64,000 nt of DNA, taken from JANSXG01 sp024743075 (GTDB lineage Bacteria; Planctomycetota; Phycisphaerae; Phycisphaerales; UBA1924). Position 1 is the first letter of the stretch; the number at the start of each line of letters is the position of its first letter. The notes under the pieces were generated by a model. It was not told the DNA's origin. It made no database searches and saw only the letters and a list, made by a program, of their open reading frames with translations. Shown here one piece after another: positions 1 through 7,317 of this stretch. The position numbers were made by a program, and so were the translations under genes. Location of the stretch: assembly GCA_042140185.1 (NCBI GenBank), contig CP159477.1, forward strand, positions 434,001 through 498,000. The letters are read 5' to 3'.

Positions 1-171
1 TGGGCCTTTCAGCGCGCAAGTGGGGATGCGAACGGGCCTCCGCGAACGCCGTGCCACGCCAGCCACGTGAGCATTGCTGGTCCCGGCGGGGGGGCATACA
101 CTGGGCCAAATCCACGATCGAACCCAATTGAGCTGTCCTGCGACCGACCCGCAACCGCCTCGGAGCCCACC

Positions 172-1161
172 GTGAACGACTCGATTTCCAGCCAAACCGT
201 TGCGGTCGCCGGTGCGACCGGTTTCGTCGGTCGCTACGTGGTTCGCGAACTGCTCGATCGCGGGGTCACGGTACGGGCCCTCACGCGCTCGGGAGAGAAA
301 GCCGCCGAAGTCCTTCCGGACCACCCGAATCTGAGACTCGTCCGCGGCGATGTCTTCGACGCCGACACGGTCCGCACGCTCGTCGAGGGCTGCGACGCCA
401 TCGTGAACTGCATCGGTATCCGCCGCGAAGCCGGGACGATCACTTTCGAGAAGATGCACGTGCGCGTGGTCGAGATCCTCGCGGACGCTGCGAAGAAAGC
501 GGGGGTGAGCCGGTTCGTGCATGTCTCGGCCATCGGCACCCGTCCGAACGCCAAGACCGACTACCACCGCAGCAAGTTCGGGGGCGAGGCCCTCCTCCGG
601 CGCAGCGGCCTCGACTGGACCATCCTGCGCCCCTCGCTGGTCCACGGGCCGGACGGCGAGCTGATGAAGATGATCAAGGACTGGTCGCTCGGACGGGCCG
701 CGCCGCACGTGTTCATCCCGTACTTTGCGGATGCCGATTTCGACCCGATGGCGTTCCCGCCCAAGCCGCCGAAGCCCAGGTCCGCCACCATGCAGCCGGT
801 CGCGGTCGAGTCTGTCGCCGGTGCGGCCGCTGACTCGCTCGAACGCGCCGACGCCATCGGCGAGGTCTACCCACTCGGAGGCTCCGAGCGACTGACCTGG
901 CCCGAGCTGCTCGAGCATGTACGCGACCACATCCCCATGGCGGGAAAGAAAAGGATCATCCCGATCCCGGGCCACCTCGGGCACGCCATGGCCGTCGCGG
1001 CCAAGCCGTTCGGGCTCGCGCAGGCGCTGCCGTTCGGCCCGAGCGAGCCGCTGATGGCCATCGAAGACAACATCTGCGATACCCGCAAGGCCGAGCAGGA
1101 TCTCGGCTTCGAGCCCTCATCCTTCCGCGAGGGTGTCACTGGGTACGCCGACCGAATCTGA
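172..1161 (+). CDS. NDUFA9-like SDR-family NAD(P)-binding protein
   Basis: This is an atypical short-chain dehydrogenase/NmrA-like protein of about 329 residues. The N-terminal Rossmann motif GATGFVGRYV is clear, and a YHRSK segment matches the YxxxK catalytic pair of extended SDRs. The family includes complex I NDUFA9-like proteins, which bind NAD(P)H without a well-defined catalytic role, and nucleotide-sugar epimerases. The open frame extends upstream to 67, but the Rossmann strand starts about 10 residues after a GTG at 172, so I choose that GTG. The upstream 35 residues look like non-coding translation. The next gene starts 48 bp downstream on the same strand, so co-transcription is possible. 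The substrate cannot be named. Confidence 0.8.
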   Translation: MNDSISSQTVAVAGATGFVGRYVVRELLDRGVTVRALTRSGEKAAEVLPDHPNLRLVRGDVFDADTVRTLVEGCDAIVNCIGIRREAGTITFEKMHVRVVEILADAAKKAGVSRFVHVSAIGTRPNAKTDYHRSKFGGEALLRRSGLDWTILRPSLVHGPDGELMKMIKDWSLGRAAPHVFIPYFADADFDPMAFPPKPPKPRSATMQPVAVESVAGAAADSLERADAIGEVYPLGGSERLTWPELLEHVRDHIPMAGKKRIIPIPGHLGHAMAVAAKPFGLAQALPFGPSEPLMAIEDNICDTRKAEQDLGFEPSSFREGVTGYADRI

Positions 1162-1209
1162 TCCCGTGCCGGCCCGCGTGCCGGTCATCCTCCATCTCCG
1201 GGTCCACAG

Positions 1210-2556
1210 ATGAAGAAGTCCGACCTTGTCCTCACGATCCTCATCTTCGCGGCACTGATCCTCGGAGTGATCGTCGGGCAGTTCTTCATTTGGGATCCGG
1301 CCGTGACCTCGGATGTGCTCAGCCAGAAGACCGCCGCGTTGCAGCAGATCGGCGAGTTGACCTTCGTCCAGCCGCTGAAGATGCTCGTGATCCCGCTGGT
1401 GTTCGTCGCGGTGCTCGTCGGCGTGACGAGCATCGGCGACCCTCAACGCCTCGGCCTCGTCGGCGGCGCGACGATGCTCTACTACATCACCACCATGATG
1501 TTCGCGATCACGCTCGGGCTCATTCTCGTAAACACGATCAAACCCGGCGCCGGCGCGAACCTCGCGGACTTCGAGACCGAAGCGAGGGCGAGCTACCAAA
1601 CCACCCAAAGCGCGGTCGAGAATCCCGATGCGCCGACCGGCGTCGGTGAGGTCTTCCTCAATCTCATCGATCAGATGATTCCGGCGAACCCGCTCAAGGC
1701 GGCGGTTGAGGGCCAGACGCTCCCGACCGTGGTGGTCGCCATCCTGCTCGGTCTCGCGCTCGTTTCGGTCGGCAAGGTCGGCCGCCCGACCATCGAGGCC
1801 TTCGAGGGCCTCTTCCAAGCCCTCATCAAGATCGTCATGTGGATCCTGTGGCTCATGCCCATCGGCGTGTTCTGCATCGTCGCGGCACGCGTTGGCACCT
1901 CCGGGCTGGACGAACTGGCCGGACCGATCGGCAAGTACGCGCTGACCGTCGTGCTCGGCCTCTTGCTCCACGGCTTCGTCACGCTCCCGCTCCTGCTGTG
2001 GCTCTTCGGACGGACCAACCCCTACCGGTATTTCTGGCAGATGCGCAAACCGGTCCTGACCGCCTTCGGCACCGCCAGCAGCGCGGCCACGCTCCCCATC
2101 ACCATCGAGGAAGCCCATCGAAGCGGCGGCTGCTCCAAGCGGGCCGCGAACTTTGTCCTCCCGCTGGGAGCGACGATCAACATGGACGGGACGGCGCTGT
2201 ATCAGGCGGTCGCGGTCGTCTTCCTCTTTCAGATGATGGGAACCGACCTCACGCTCACACAGCAGCTCATCATCCTCATCACAGCGACGCTCTCGGCCAT
2301 CGGCGCCGCCGGCATCCCCTCGGCCGGGCTGGTCACCATGGCGATCGTGATCTACGCCGTGAACAACTCGCTCGCCGCGGGCGATCCGAACCTACCGCAA
2401 CTCCCGCTCTGGACGATCGGCATCATCCTCGGCATCGACCGCCTGCTCGATATGTGCCGCACAGCGGTCAACGTCTGGGGCGACGCCATCGGAGCGAGAA
2501 TGATCACGAAACTTGCTCCCGACATCGACGACGAACGAGAAGCGGCGATGGCCTGA
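1210..2556 (+). CDS. Dicarboxylate/amino acid:cation symporter (DAACS family)
   Basis: This is an integral inner-membrane transporter of 448 residues, the usual length for the GltP/DctA/GltPh family. These proteins import dicarboxylates or acidic or neutral amino acids with H+ or Na+. The two re-entrant hairpin signatures are visible: a serine-containing loop GTASSAATLPIT (HP1) and GIPSAGLVTM (HP2). The TM7 NMDGTALYQ motif, which contributes to the cation site, is intact. Eight hydrophobic spans plus two hairpins can be traced. A roughly 70-residue polar segment after the third helix (TEARASYQTTQSAVENP) is the usual extracellular loop. No strong ribosome-binding site is seen. Substrate choice between aspartate/glutamate and C4-dicarboxylates cannot be settled from the motifs. 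Confidence 0.92.
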   Translation: MKKSDLVLTILIFAALILGVIVGQFFIWDPAVTSDVLSQKTAALQQIGELTFVQPLKMLVIPLVFVAVLVGVTSIGDPQRLGLVGGATMLYYITTMMFAITLGLILVNTIKPGAGANLADFETEARASYQTTQSAVENPDAPTGVGEVFLNLIDQMIPANPLKAAVEGQTLPTVVVAILLGLALVSVGKVGRPTIEAFEGLFQALIKIVMWILWLMPIGVFCIVAARVGTSGLDELAGPIGKYALTVVLGLLLHGFVTLPLLLWLFGRTNPYRYFWQMRKPVLTAFGTASSAATLPITIEEAHRSGGCSKRAANFVLPLGATINMDGTALYQAVAVVFLFQMMGTDLTLTQQLIILITATLSAIGAAGIPSAGLVTMAIVIYAVNNSLAAGDPNLPQLPLWTIGIILGIDRLLDMCRTAVNVWGDAIGARMITKLAPDIDDEREAAMA

Positions 2557-2584
2557 CCGTTTGCTCGCAGTAAGGATTTCCAGG

Positions 2585-3073
2585 ATGAATTCACGCGACG
2601 ACATCTATTCGGTTGAAGGCCCCGAGAGGCACAGCGACTACCAGTCGGCACCCGGTCCGGACCGATACGCCGCGTCGGCAGCGGGTGTCGCTCGGCACTG
2701 CCGCAACTGCGGACAGATGATCGATGAGATCGGCGGCGGGAACTTCTGTCCCGGCTGCGGTCAGCCGCTCCGGCAGATGCACCACAGCAGCGCGCCGACG
2801 TCAGGCTTCGCGATCGCGTCGCTGGTGATGGGGATCCTCTCGATCATTTCCTGCTTCTTCTACGGGCTTCCAACGATTGTCTTCGGGCCGCTCGCCATTG
2901 TTTTCGCCAGCATGGCCAGAGGCCAAGTCGCGTCAGGAGCGGCTTCGCCGGCATCGCTTGGCCTCGCGAGCGCCGGTCGCATCATGGGGATCATCGGACT
3001 GTCCATCGTTGCAGCGGTCATCCTCGTTGTCGTCATCGCATTCGCATTCGGGATCGGAAGCGCAACACCGTGA
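2585..3073 (+). CDS. Zinc-ribbon DUF4190-type membrane protein, copy 1
   Basis: This 162-residue protein has an acidic N-terminus (MNSRDDIYSVEGPERHSD), a four-cysteine zinc ribbon (CRNCGQ then CPGCGQPL), then two hydrophobic segments separated by an RGQVASGAASPASLGLASAG loop, which is the DUF4190 pattern. It probably sits in the membrane with the ribbon in the cytoplasm. The frame is open from 2513, but the ATG at 2585, preceded by AAGGA, gives a start matching that of its neighbour (MNDENDIYALEGD). Two paralogues follow immediately, so this is a tandem family. No biochemical function is known to me for these proteins. Confidence 0.82.
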   Translation: MNSRDDIYSVEGPERHSDYQSAPGPDRYAASAAGVARHCRNCGQMIDEIGGGNFCPGCGQPLRQMHHSSAPTSGFAIASLVMGILSIISCFFYGLPTIVFGPLAIVFASMARGQVASGAASPASLGLASAGRIMGIIGLSIVAAVILVVVIAFAFGIGSATP

Positions 3074-3100
3074 CGCAGGCCCCACGCAAGGAGTTTCGCG

Positions 3101-3589
3101 ATGAACGATGAGAACGACATCTACGCCCTTGAAGGCGACGGCGACGATCGCGAGCCCGCTCGGTCAGAGGTCGCTTCCGCGCAACCCCAAACACGATTCG
3201 TGGTCCGCTGCAACAAGTGCGGCTACGACCTTAAGGGCCTGACCATCGGCGAGTTCTGCCCCGAGTGCGGTCATCAGATCGGCATGCCGGGCTCGCAAGA
3301 CGCACCGACCTCCGGGGCGGCCGTGACGTCGTTGGTCCTCGGCATCCTCGCGATCATCTCGTGCACGTTCTACGGCGTGCCGGGGCTCATCTTCGGCCCG
3401 CTGGCGATGTACTTCGCATCCCGCGCGAAAAAGCAGGTGCTGGCGGGGAAAGCCTCGCCGAGTTCGCTCGGACTGGCCGGCGCCGGCAAGGTCCTCGGCA
3501 TCATCGGCATCGTCATCGGCGGGCTGTCGGTGCTCGCGATCATCGCCTTTGTGATCTTCTTCGGCGCGAGCATGTCGCTGTACCCGTGA
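3101..3589 (+). CDS. Zinc-ribbon DUF4190-type membrane protein, copy 2
   Basis: This is a paralogue of the preceding gene, with 162 residues. It has an N-terminus MNDENDIYALEGDGDD, a zinc ribbon CNKCGYDLKGL followed by CPECGHQIG, and two transmembrane segments with the loop RAKKQVLAGKASPSSLGLAG between them. CGYDLxGL...CPECG is a recurring ribbon in planctomycete proteins. A good Shine-Dalgarno (AAGGAG) lies about 8 bp before the ATG. Its stop codon overlaps the GTG start of the third copy (GTGA), which points to translational coupling. The role is unknown. The order ribbon-then-membrane suggests a small membrane adaptor, but that is only inference. Confidence 0.85.
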   Translation: MNDENDIYALEGDGDDREPARSEVASAQPQTRFVVRCNKCGYDLKGLTIGEFCPECGHQIGMPGSQDAPTSGAAVTSLVLGILAIISCTFYGVPGLIFGPLAMYFASRAKKQVLAGKASPSSLGLAGAGKVLGIIGIVIGGLSVLAIIAFVIFFGASMSLYP

Positions 3590-4104
3590 GCGATCCGCAT
3601 TCATCGTCCGCCGAGCAGAGGCAAGATCCCTCGCTGCCCGTCGTTGATCCGGAGAGTCAGGACACCGACGAGCCCAGCGACGGCACCACGCCACACGCCA
3701 ACGCGTACCGCGCGGAGGCGGACCCGTCTCGGGCGTGGACCGCCACCATCCGATCCGATTGCCCGCGCTGCCGCTACGACCTCACCGGACTGACCATCGG
3801 CAGCTACTGCCCCGAATGCGGACTGATCATCGGCACCGTGTCCGACTCCGCGCTCCCCGCGTCCGGATACGCCAGCGCATCGCTGGTCTTTGGGATACTC
3901 TCGTTCCCGGCGTGCATCGCCTTCGGCGTGGGGACTTTCGTGTGCGGGGTGCTCGCGCTCGGGTTCTGCTGGGGAGCCCGGCGTCAGGTGAACCGCGGCG
4001 AGCGTGCACGCCATTCCCTCGGCCTCGCGAACGCCGGAGCCATATGCGGGATCACGGCCATGGCGATGATCGGTGGGCTCTGGATCGCCGCGATGATCCT
4101 CTAG
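3586..4104 (+). CDS. Zinc-ribbon DUF4190-type membrane protein, copy 3
   Basis: This third tandem paralogue has 172 residues. The start is a GTG at 3586 whose last two bases form the TGA stop of the upstream gene. A longer upstream reading in this frame only overlaps copy 2 and is rejected. After a polar, low-complexity N-terminus of about 55 residues comes the ribbon CPRCRYDLTGL followed by CPECGLIIG, then two hydrophobic segments. The second segment has the GERARHSLGLANAG loop typical of the family. It is the most diverged of the three and lacks the shared MND/MNS-DIY N-terminus. It converges on aspS with a 10 bp gap. Confidence 0.8.
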   Translation: MSDPHSSSAEQRQDPSLPVVDPESQDTDEPSDGTTPHANAYRAEADPSRAWTATIRSDCPRCRYDLTGLTIGSYCPECGLIIGTVSDSALPASGYASASLVFGILSFPACIAFGVGTFVCGVLALGFCWGARRQVNRGERARHSLGLANAGAICGITAMAMIGGLWIAAMIL

Positions 4105-4114
4105 CCGTCGCTTC

Positions 4115-5947
4115 CTACTTCGTGGGAACCGGGAGATTCTTGACAAACAATTCGGCCAGCTGCGTCTCATCGACCGCGCTGGGAGCGTCAGACATCACGT
4201 CCGCGCCCGTTTGCGTCTTGGGGAACGCGATCACGTCGCGGATGTTGTCCGTGCCCGCCAGGTGCATGACGAGTCTGTCGAGTCCGAACGCGATGCCGCC
4301 GTGAGGTGGGGCGCCGAACTGCAGCGCGTCCATCAGGAAGCTGAACTTCTCCTTCGCTTCCTGAGGCGATATGCCGAGCAGTTCGAACACCTTGGTCTGC
4401 ACGCGAGAGTCGTGGATACGGATCGATCCGCCGCCGATCTCCGACCCGTTGCAGACGATGTCGTAGCCCGCGCTGACGATGCCTTCGATGGTGGCCCGGT
4501 CGCCCGGATCCGCCGCGAGGAACGCCTCGATCTGGTCCGGGTTCGGAGCGGTAAACGGGTGGTGCATCGCGTAGAAGCGTTTGGTCTCTTCGTCATACTC
4601 GAACATCGGGAAGTCTTCGACCCAGACAAAGGCCCACTTGCTCTCATCGATCATGCCCATGTCCCGCGCGATCTTCTGGCGGAGCTCACCCAGCGCCTTC
4701 GAACAGGTCGCGTAGGTATCAGCACCAAAGAACAGCTGGTCGCCCGGTTTCGCGCCGACGCGCTCGACGAGGTCCTTCGCGATGGAATCGATGAACTTGC
4801 CGATGCCGGCTTCGAGCGAGCCGTCGGCGCCGACCTTGGTGGTGGGCACGCCACCCGCGCCGAAGGTCTTCACCCACTCGCTGTAACCATCGGTGATCTT
4901 GCGGGTCAGTTTTTCCGCGCCGCCGGGCACACAGATCACCTTGACCACTCCACGCTCTTTGCCGAGCGCGCCCGTGAACACCTTGAAGTCGGTCTTGGCG
5001 GCCAGATCAGAGATGTCGTGCAGTTTCAGGTCGTAGCGCAGGTCCGGACGGTCGATGCCGTAGTCGTTCATCGCTTCGCGATAGGTCATCCGCTGGACCG
5101 TGGGCACCTCGTACCCGAGCACATCGTTCCACAGGCGGCGCACGAAACCCTCCATCACCTCGATCACGTCTTCGCGGGTCACGAAGGACATCTCGAGGTC
5201 GATCTGCGTGAACTCCGGCTGTCGGTCGGCCCGGAGGTCCTCATCCCGGAAGCACTTGGCGATCTGCAGGTAGCGATCAGCCCCCGAGACCATCAGGATC
5301 TGCTTGAACAACTGCGGGCTCTGAGGCAGCGCGTACCACTCGCCGGGCGTCAGGCGTGACGGCACGAGGAAGTCGCGCGCGCCCTCGGGCGTGCTTTTGC
5401 AGAGGATCGGCGTCTCGACCTCGATGAAGCCGTTCTCGTCAAAATAGTCGCGGGCCAGTTTGGTCACGCGATGGCGCGTCCGCAGGATCTTCTGCATCTT
5501 CGGGCGACGCAGGTCGAGGTAGCGGTACTTCAGTCGCAGTTCTTCGTTCGGCAGACCTTCCGTTTCCGAGGGCTGGAACGGCGGTGTTTTCGCCTTGTTG
5601 AGCACCGAAAGAGTCGACGCGACCACCTCAACCTCCCCGGTCGCCAGTTTGGGGTTCGGCCCGCCGTCGCGCTTCCTAACCGTTCCGCTGACCGCGATGA
5701 CGTCTTCGGAGCGGAGCTTGTCCGCCGCCGAGAGCAGGTCGTCCGAGGCGTCGGCCTTGTCGAACACGACCTGGGTCAGGCCCTCGCGGTCGCGGAGGTC
5801 GATGAACACCAGACCTGTGCCGTGGTCGCGATATGAGTTCACCCAGCCGGCGAGCGTGACGGTCGCGCCGGAATGGTCGAGGCGCAGCTCGTTGCAGTGG
5901 TGGGTGCGCCGGTAGGCGGCGGGGCGGTCGACGGTGGGCGTGGTCAT
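4115..5947 (-). CDS. aspS: Aspartyl-tRNA synthetase (bacterial type, possibly non-discriminating)
   Basis: This class II synthetase charges tRNA-Asp, and in non-discriminating forms also tRNA-Asn. It has 610 residues from the ATG at 5947, compared with about 590 for the family. The longer in-frame start at 6031 adds 28 unconserved residues. An N-terminal OB-fold anticodon-binding domain (GWVNSYRDHGTG) precedes motif 1 (KYRYLDLRRPKM), motif 2 (CFRDEDLRADRQPEFTQID) and motif 3 (GIAFGLDRLVMHLAG). The bacterial GAD insertion lies between motifs 2 and 3. The His in RDHG sits where non-discriminating enzymes carry His, so Asp-tRNA-Asn formation followed by GatCAB amidation is plausible but unproven. 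It is divergent from lpxB, with a 130 bp shared upstream region. Confidence 0.96.
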   Translation of the reverse strand: MTTPTVDRPAAYRRTHHCNELRLDHSGATVTLAGWVNSYRDHGTGLVFIDLRDREGLTQVVFDKADASDDLLSAADKLRSEDVIAVSGTVRKRDGGPNPKLATGEVEVVASTLSVLNKAKTPPFQPSETEGLPNEELRLKYRYLDLRRPKMQKILRTRHRVTKLARDYFDENGFIEVETPILCKSTPEGARDFLVPSRLTPGEWYALPQSPQLFKQILMVSGADRYLQIAKCFRDEDLRADRQPEFTQIDLEMSFVTREDVIEVMEGFVRRLWNDVLGYEVPTVQRMTYREAMNDYGIDRPDLRYDLKLHDISDLAAKTDFKVFTGALGKERGVVKVICVPGGAEKLTRKITDGYSEWVKTFGAGGVPTTKVGADGSLEAGIGKFIDSIAKDLVERVGAKPGDQLFFGADTYATCSKALGELRQKIARDMGMIDESKWAFVWVEDFPMFEYDEETKRFYAMHHPFTAPNPDQIEAFLAADPGDRATIEGIVSAGYDIVCNGSEIGGGSIRIHDSRVQTKVFELLGISPQEAKEKFSFLMDALQFGAPPHGGIAFGLDRLVMHLAGTDNIRDVIAFPKTQTGADVMSDAPSAVDETQLAELFVKNLPVPTK

Positions 5948-5996
5948 CTGAATAGCACTCTTCGCAAGGGAATTACGGACGCGGGTCGGGGCGGGC

Positions 5997-6025
5997 AGTA
6001 TATCGCCCCGGACTTGTTCTATAGT
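5997..6025. promoter_or_regulatory. Candidate back-to-back -10 elements between aspS and lpxB
   Basis: TATACT reads on the minus strand at 5997-6002, about 50 bp upstream of aspS. TATAGT reads on the plus strand at 6020-6025, about 53 bp upstream of lpxB. Neither has a convincing -35 hexamer at 16-18 bp. Assignment rests on -10 resemblance and position only. Confidence 0.3.
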
Positions 6026-6077
6026 GATCACTTACCGGCAAGGGTTCTTCCCCTGTGCCACCCCGGATCCCGCGTGA

Positions 6078-7229
6078 ATGGCCGAGAAACCAGCCATCCT
6101 GTTCACGGCGTTCGAGCCGTCCGGCGATGACCATTCCGCCGCGGTGATCGCTGCGCTCAAGCGACGCCACCCCGATCTGAAGATCTACGCCTGGGGCGGG
6201 CCCAAGATGGCCCAGGCCGGGGCGGAGATCGTTGAGCAGACCGGCAGCGACGCCGTGGTTGGCGTCCCCGGCTTCGAGAAGATCCGTGAGCACTTGCAGA
6301 TCAACAAGACGATCCAGCGCTGGTTGAGCGAACACCCCGAAGTCGCCCTGCACATCCCGGTCGACTCCCCCGCCGCAAACTTTCCCATCTGCAAGATTGC
6401 CAAGAAAGCGGATCGGAAGGTGCTTCACCTCGTCGCCCCCCAGCTCTGGGCGTGGGGTCCGTGGCGGATCCGCAAACTTCGCAAGTGCACGGACATGGTG
6501 CTCTGTCTTTTACCGTTCGAAGAAAGGTTCTTTCGCGACCGAGGCGTCGACGCGACCTTCGTCGGCCACCCGCTGTTCGATGAGGATCTCGATCTAAGCG
6601 ATCTCTCGGAGCGGGCCGCCGAACTGCCGAGCGGTTCACCGCGCGTCGCGGTCTTGCCCGGCTCACGCCCCGCGGAGATCCGCCGGAACTTCCCGGTCAT
6701 GCTCAGCGCGTTCCGCGAACTCAAGCGACGCCATCCCGAACTCGTCGGCATGGTCGGCGCCACCACCGAGCAGGTCCGCGAGGACCTCTACCAGCGCGCT
6801 AACCTCCACGGCGGCTGGCCCGACGGCCTCGACGTGCTTGTCGGCCAGACCGATGTCGTCGCCAACTGGGCGGATGTCGCGATGGTGGTCTCCGGCACCG
6901 TCACGCTGCAGGTATCTAAGCAGCAGGTCCCAATGGTGATCCTGTACAAGACCAACCAGCTCATGTACAACTGCATCGGACGCTGGGTCCTGACCACCAA
7001 ACACTTTGCGCTGCCGAACCTGATTGCCGGCCGGGAGGTCGTCCCTGAGCTGATCCCGTACTTCAAGGACAAGGGACAACTGCTGGACGAGATGGACCGC
7101 CTTATCGGCGACGAAGCCGCCCAGCGCGCGCAGCGCGAGGCGCAGGCCGACATCGTCTCAAAATTCCGAGGCCCCAACGCCAGCGAATCCGCGGCCGACG
7201 CCATCGAGAAGATGCTCGGCATCGGCTGA
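6078..7229 (+). CDS. lpxB: Lipid-A-disaccharide synthase (GT19)
   Basis: This enzyme condenses UDP-2,3-diacylglucosamine with lipid X to give the lipid A disaccharide at the inner face of the cytoplasmic membrane. Its 383 residues match the family. Visible signatures are the N-terminal AFEPSGDDHSAAVI (family EASGD...), WGGPKMAQAG (family GG..M...G), the LVAPQLWAWGPWRIRKLRK stretch, FVGHPLFDE and the C-terminal VSGTVTLQ...PMVILYK acceptor region. The presence of lpxB implies lipopolysaccharide-type lipid A, fitting a diderm. Other lpx genes are not in this window. A strong hairpin terminator follows. Confidence 0.93.
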   Translation: MAEKPAILFTAFEPSGDDHSAAVIAALKRRHPDLKIYAWGGPKMAQAGAEIVEQTGSDAVVGVPGFEKIREHLQINKTIQRWLSEHPEVALHIPVDSPAANFPICKIAKKADRKVLHLVAPQLWAWGPWRIRKLRKCTDMVLCLLPFEERFFRDRGVDATFVGHPLFDEDLDLSDLSERAAELPSGSPRVAVLPGSRPAEIRRNFPVMLSAFRELKRRHPELVGMVGATTEQVREDLYQRANLHGGWPDGLDVLVGQTDVVANWADVAMVVSGTVTLQVSKQQVPMVILYKTNQLMYNCIGRWVLTTKHFALPNLIAGREVVPELIPYFKDKGQLLDEMDRLIGDEAAQRAQREAQADIVSKFRGPNASESAADAIEKMLGIG

Positions 7230-7261
7230 GCCAATTGCCAGAACAAGCAACCCCGTCCACG

Positions 7262-7293
7262 AAAAAGGCCGGCCCCGGGAGGGACCGGCCTTA
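7262..7293. terminator. Bidirectional hairpin terminator
   Basis: AAGGCCGG at 7265-7272 pairs with CCGGCCTT at 7285-7292, with further GC pairing inside the loop and A/T-rich flanks on both sides. It lies between the convergent lpxB (stop 7229) and the symporter gene (stop 7318), so it can serve both. Confidence 0.8.
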
Positions 7294-7317
7294 TCTGATT
7301 CGGGCAGGGCAAGCCTC

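Noticed and set aside
1..171. A partial gene at the left edge of the window
   Set aside because: The first 171 bp hold no frame with coding character apart from an unlikely upstream extension of the reductase gene.
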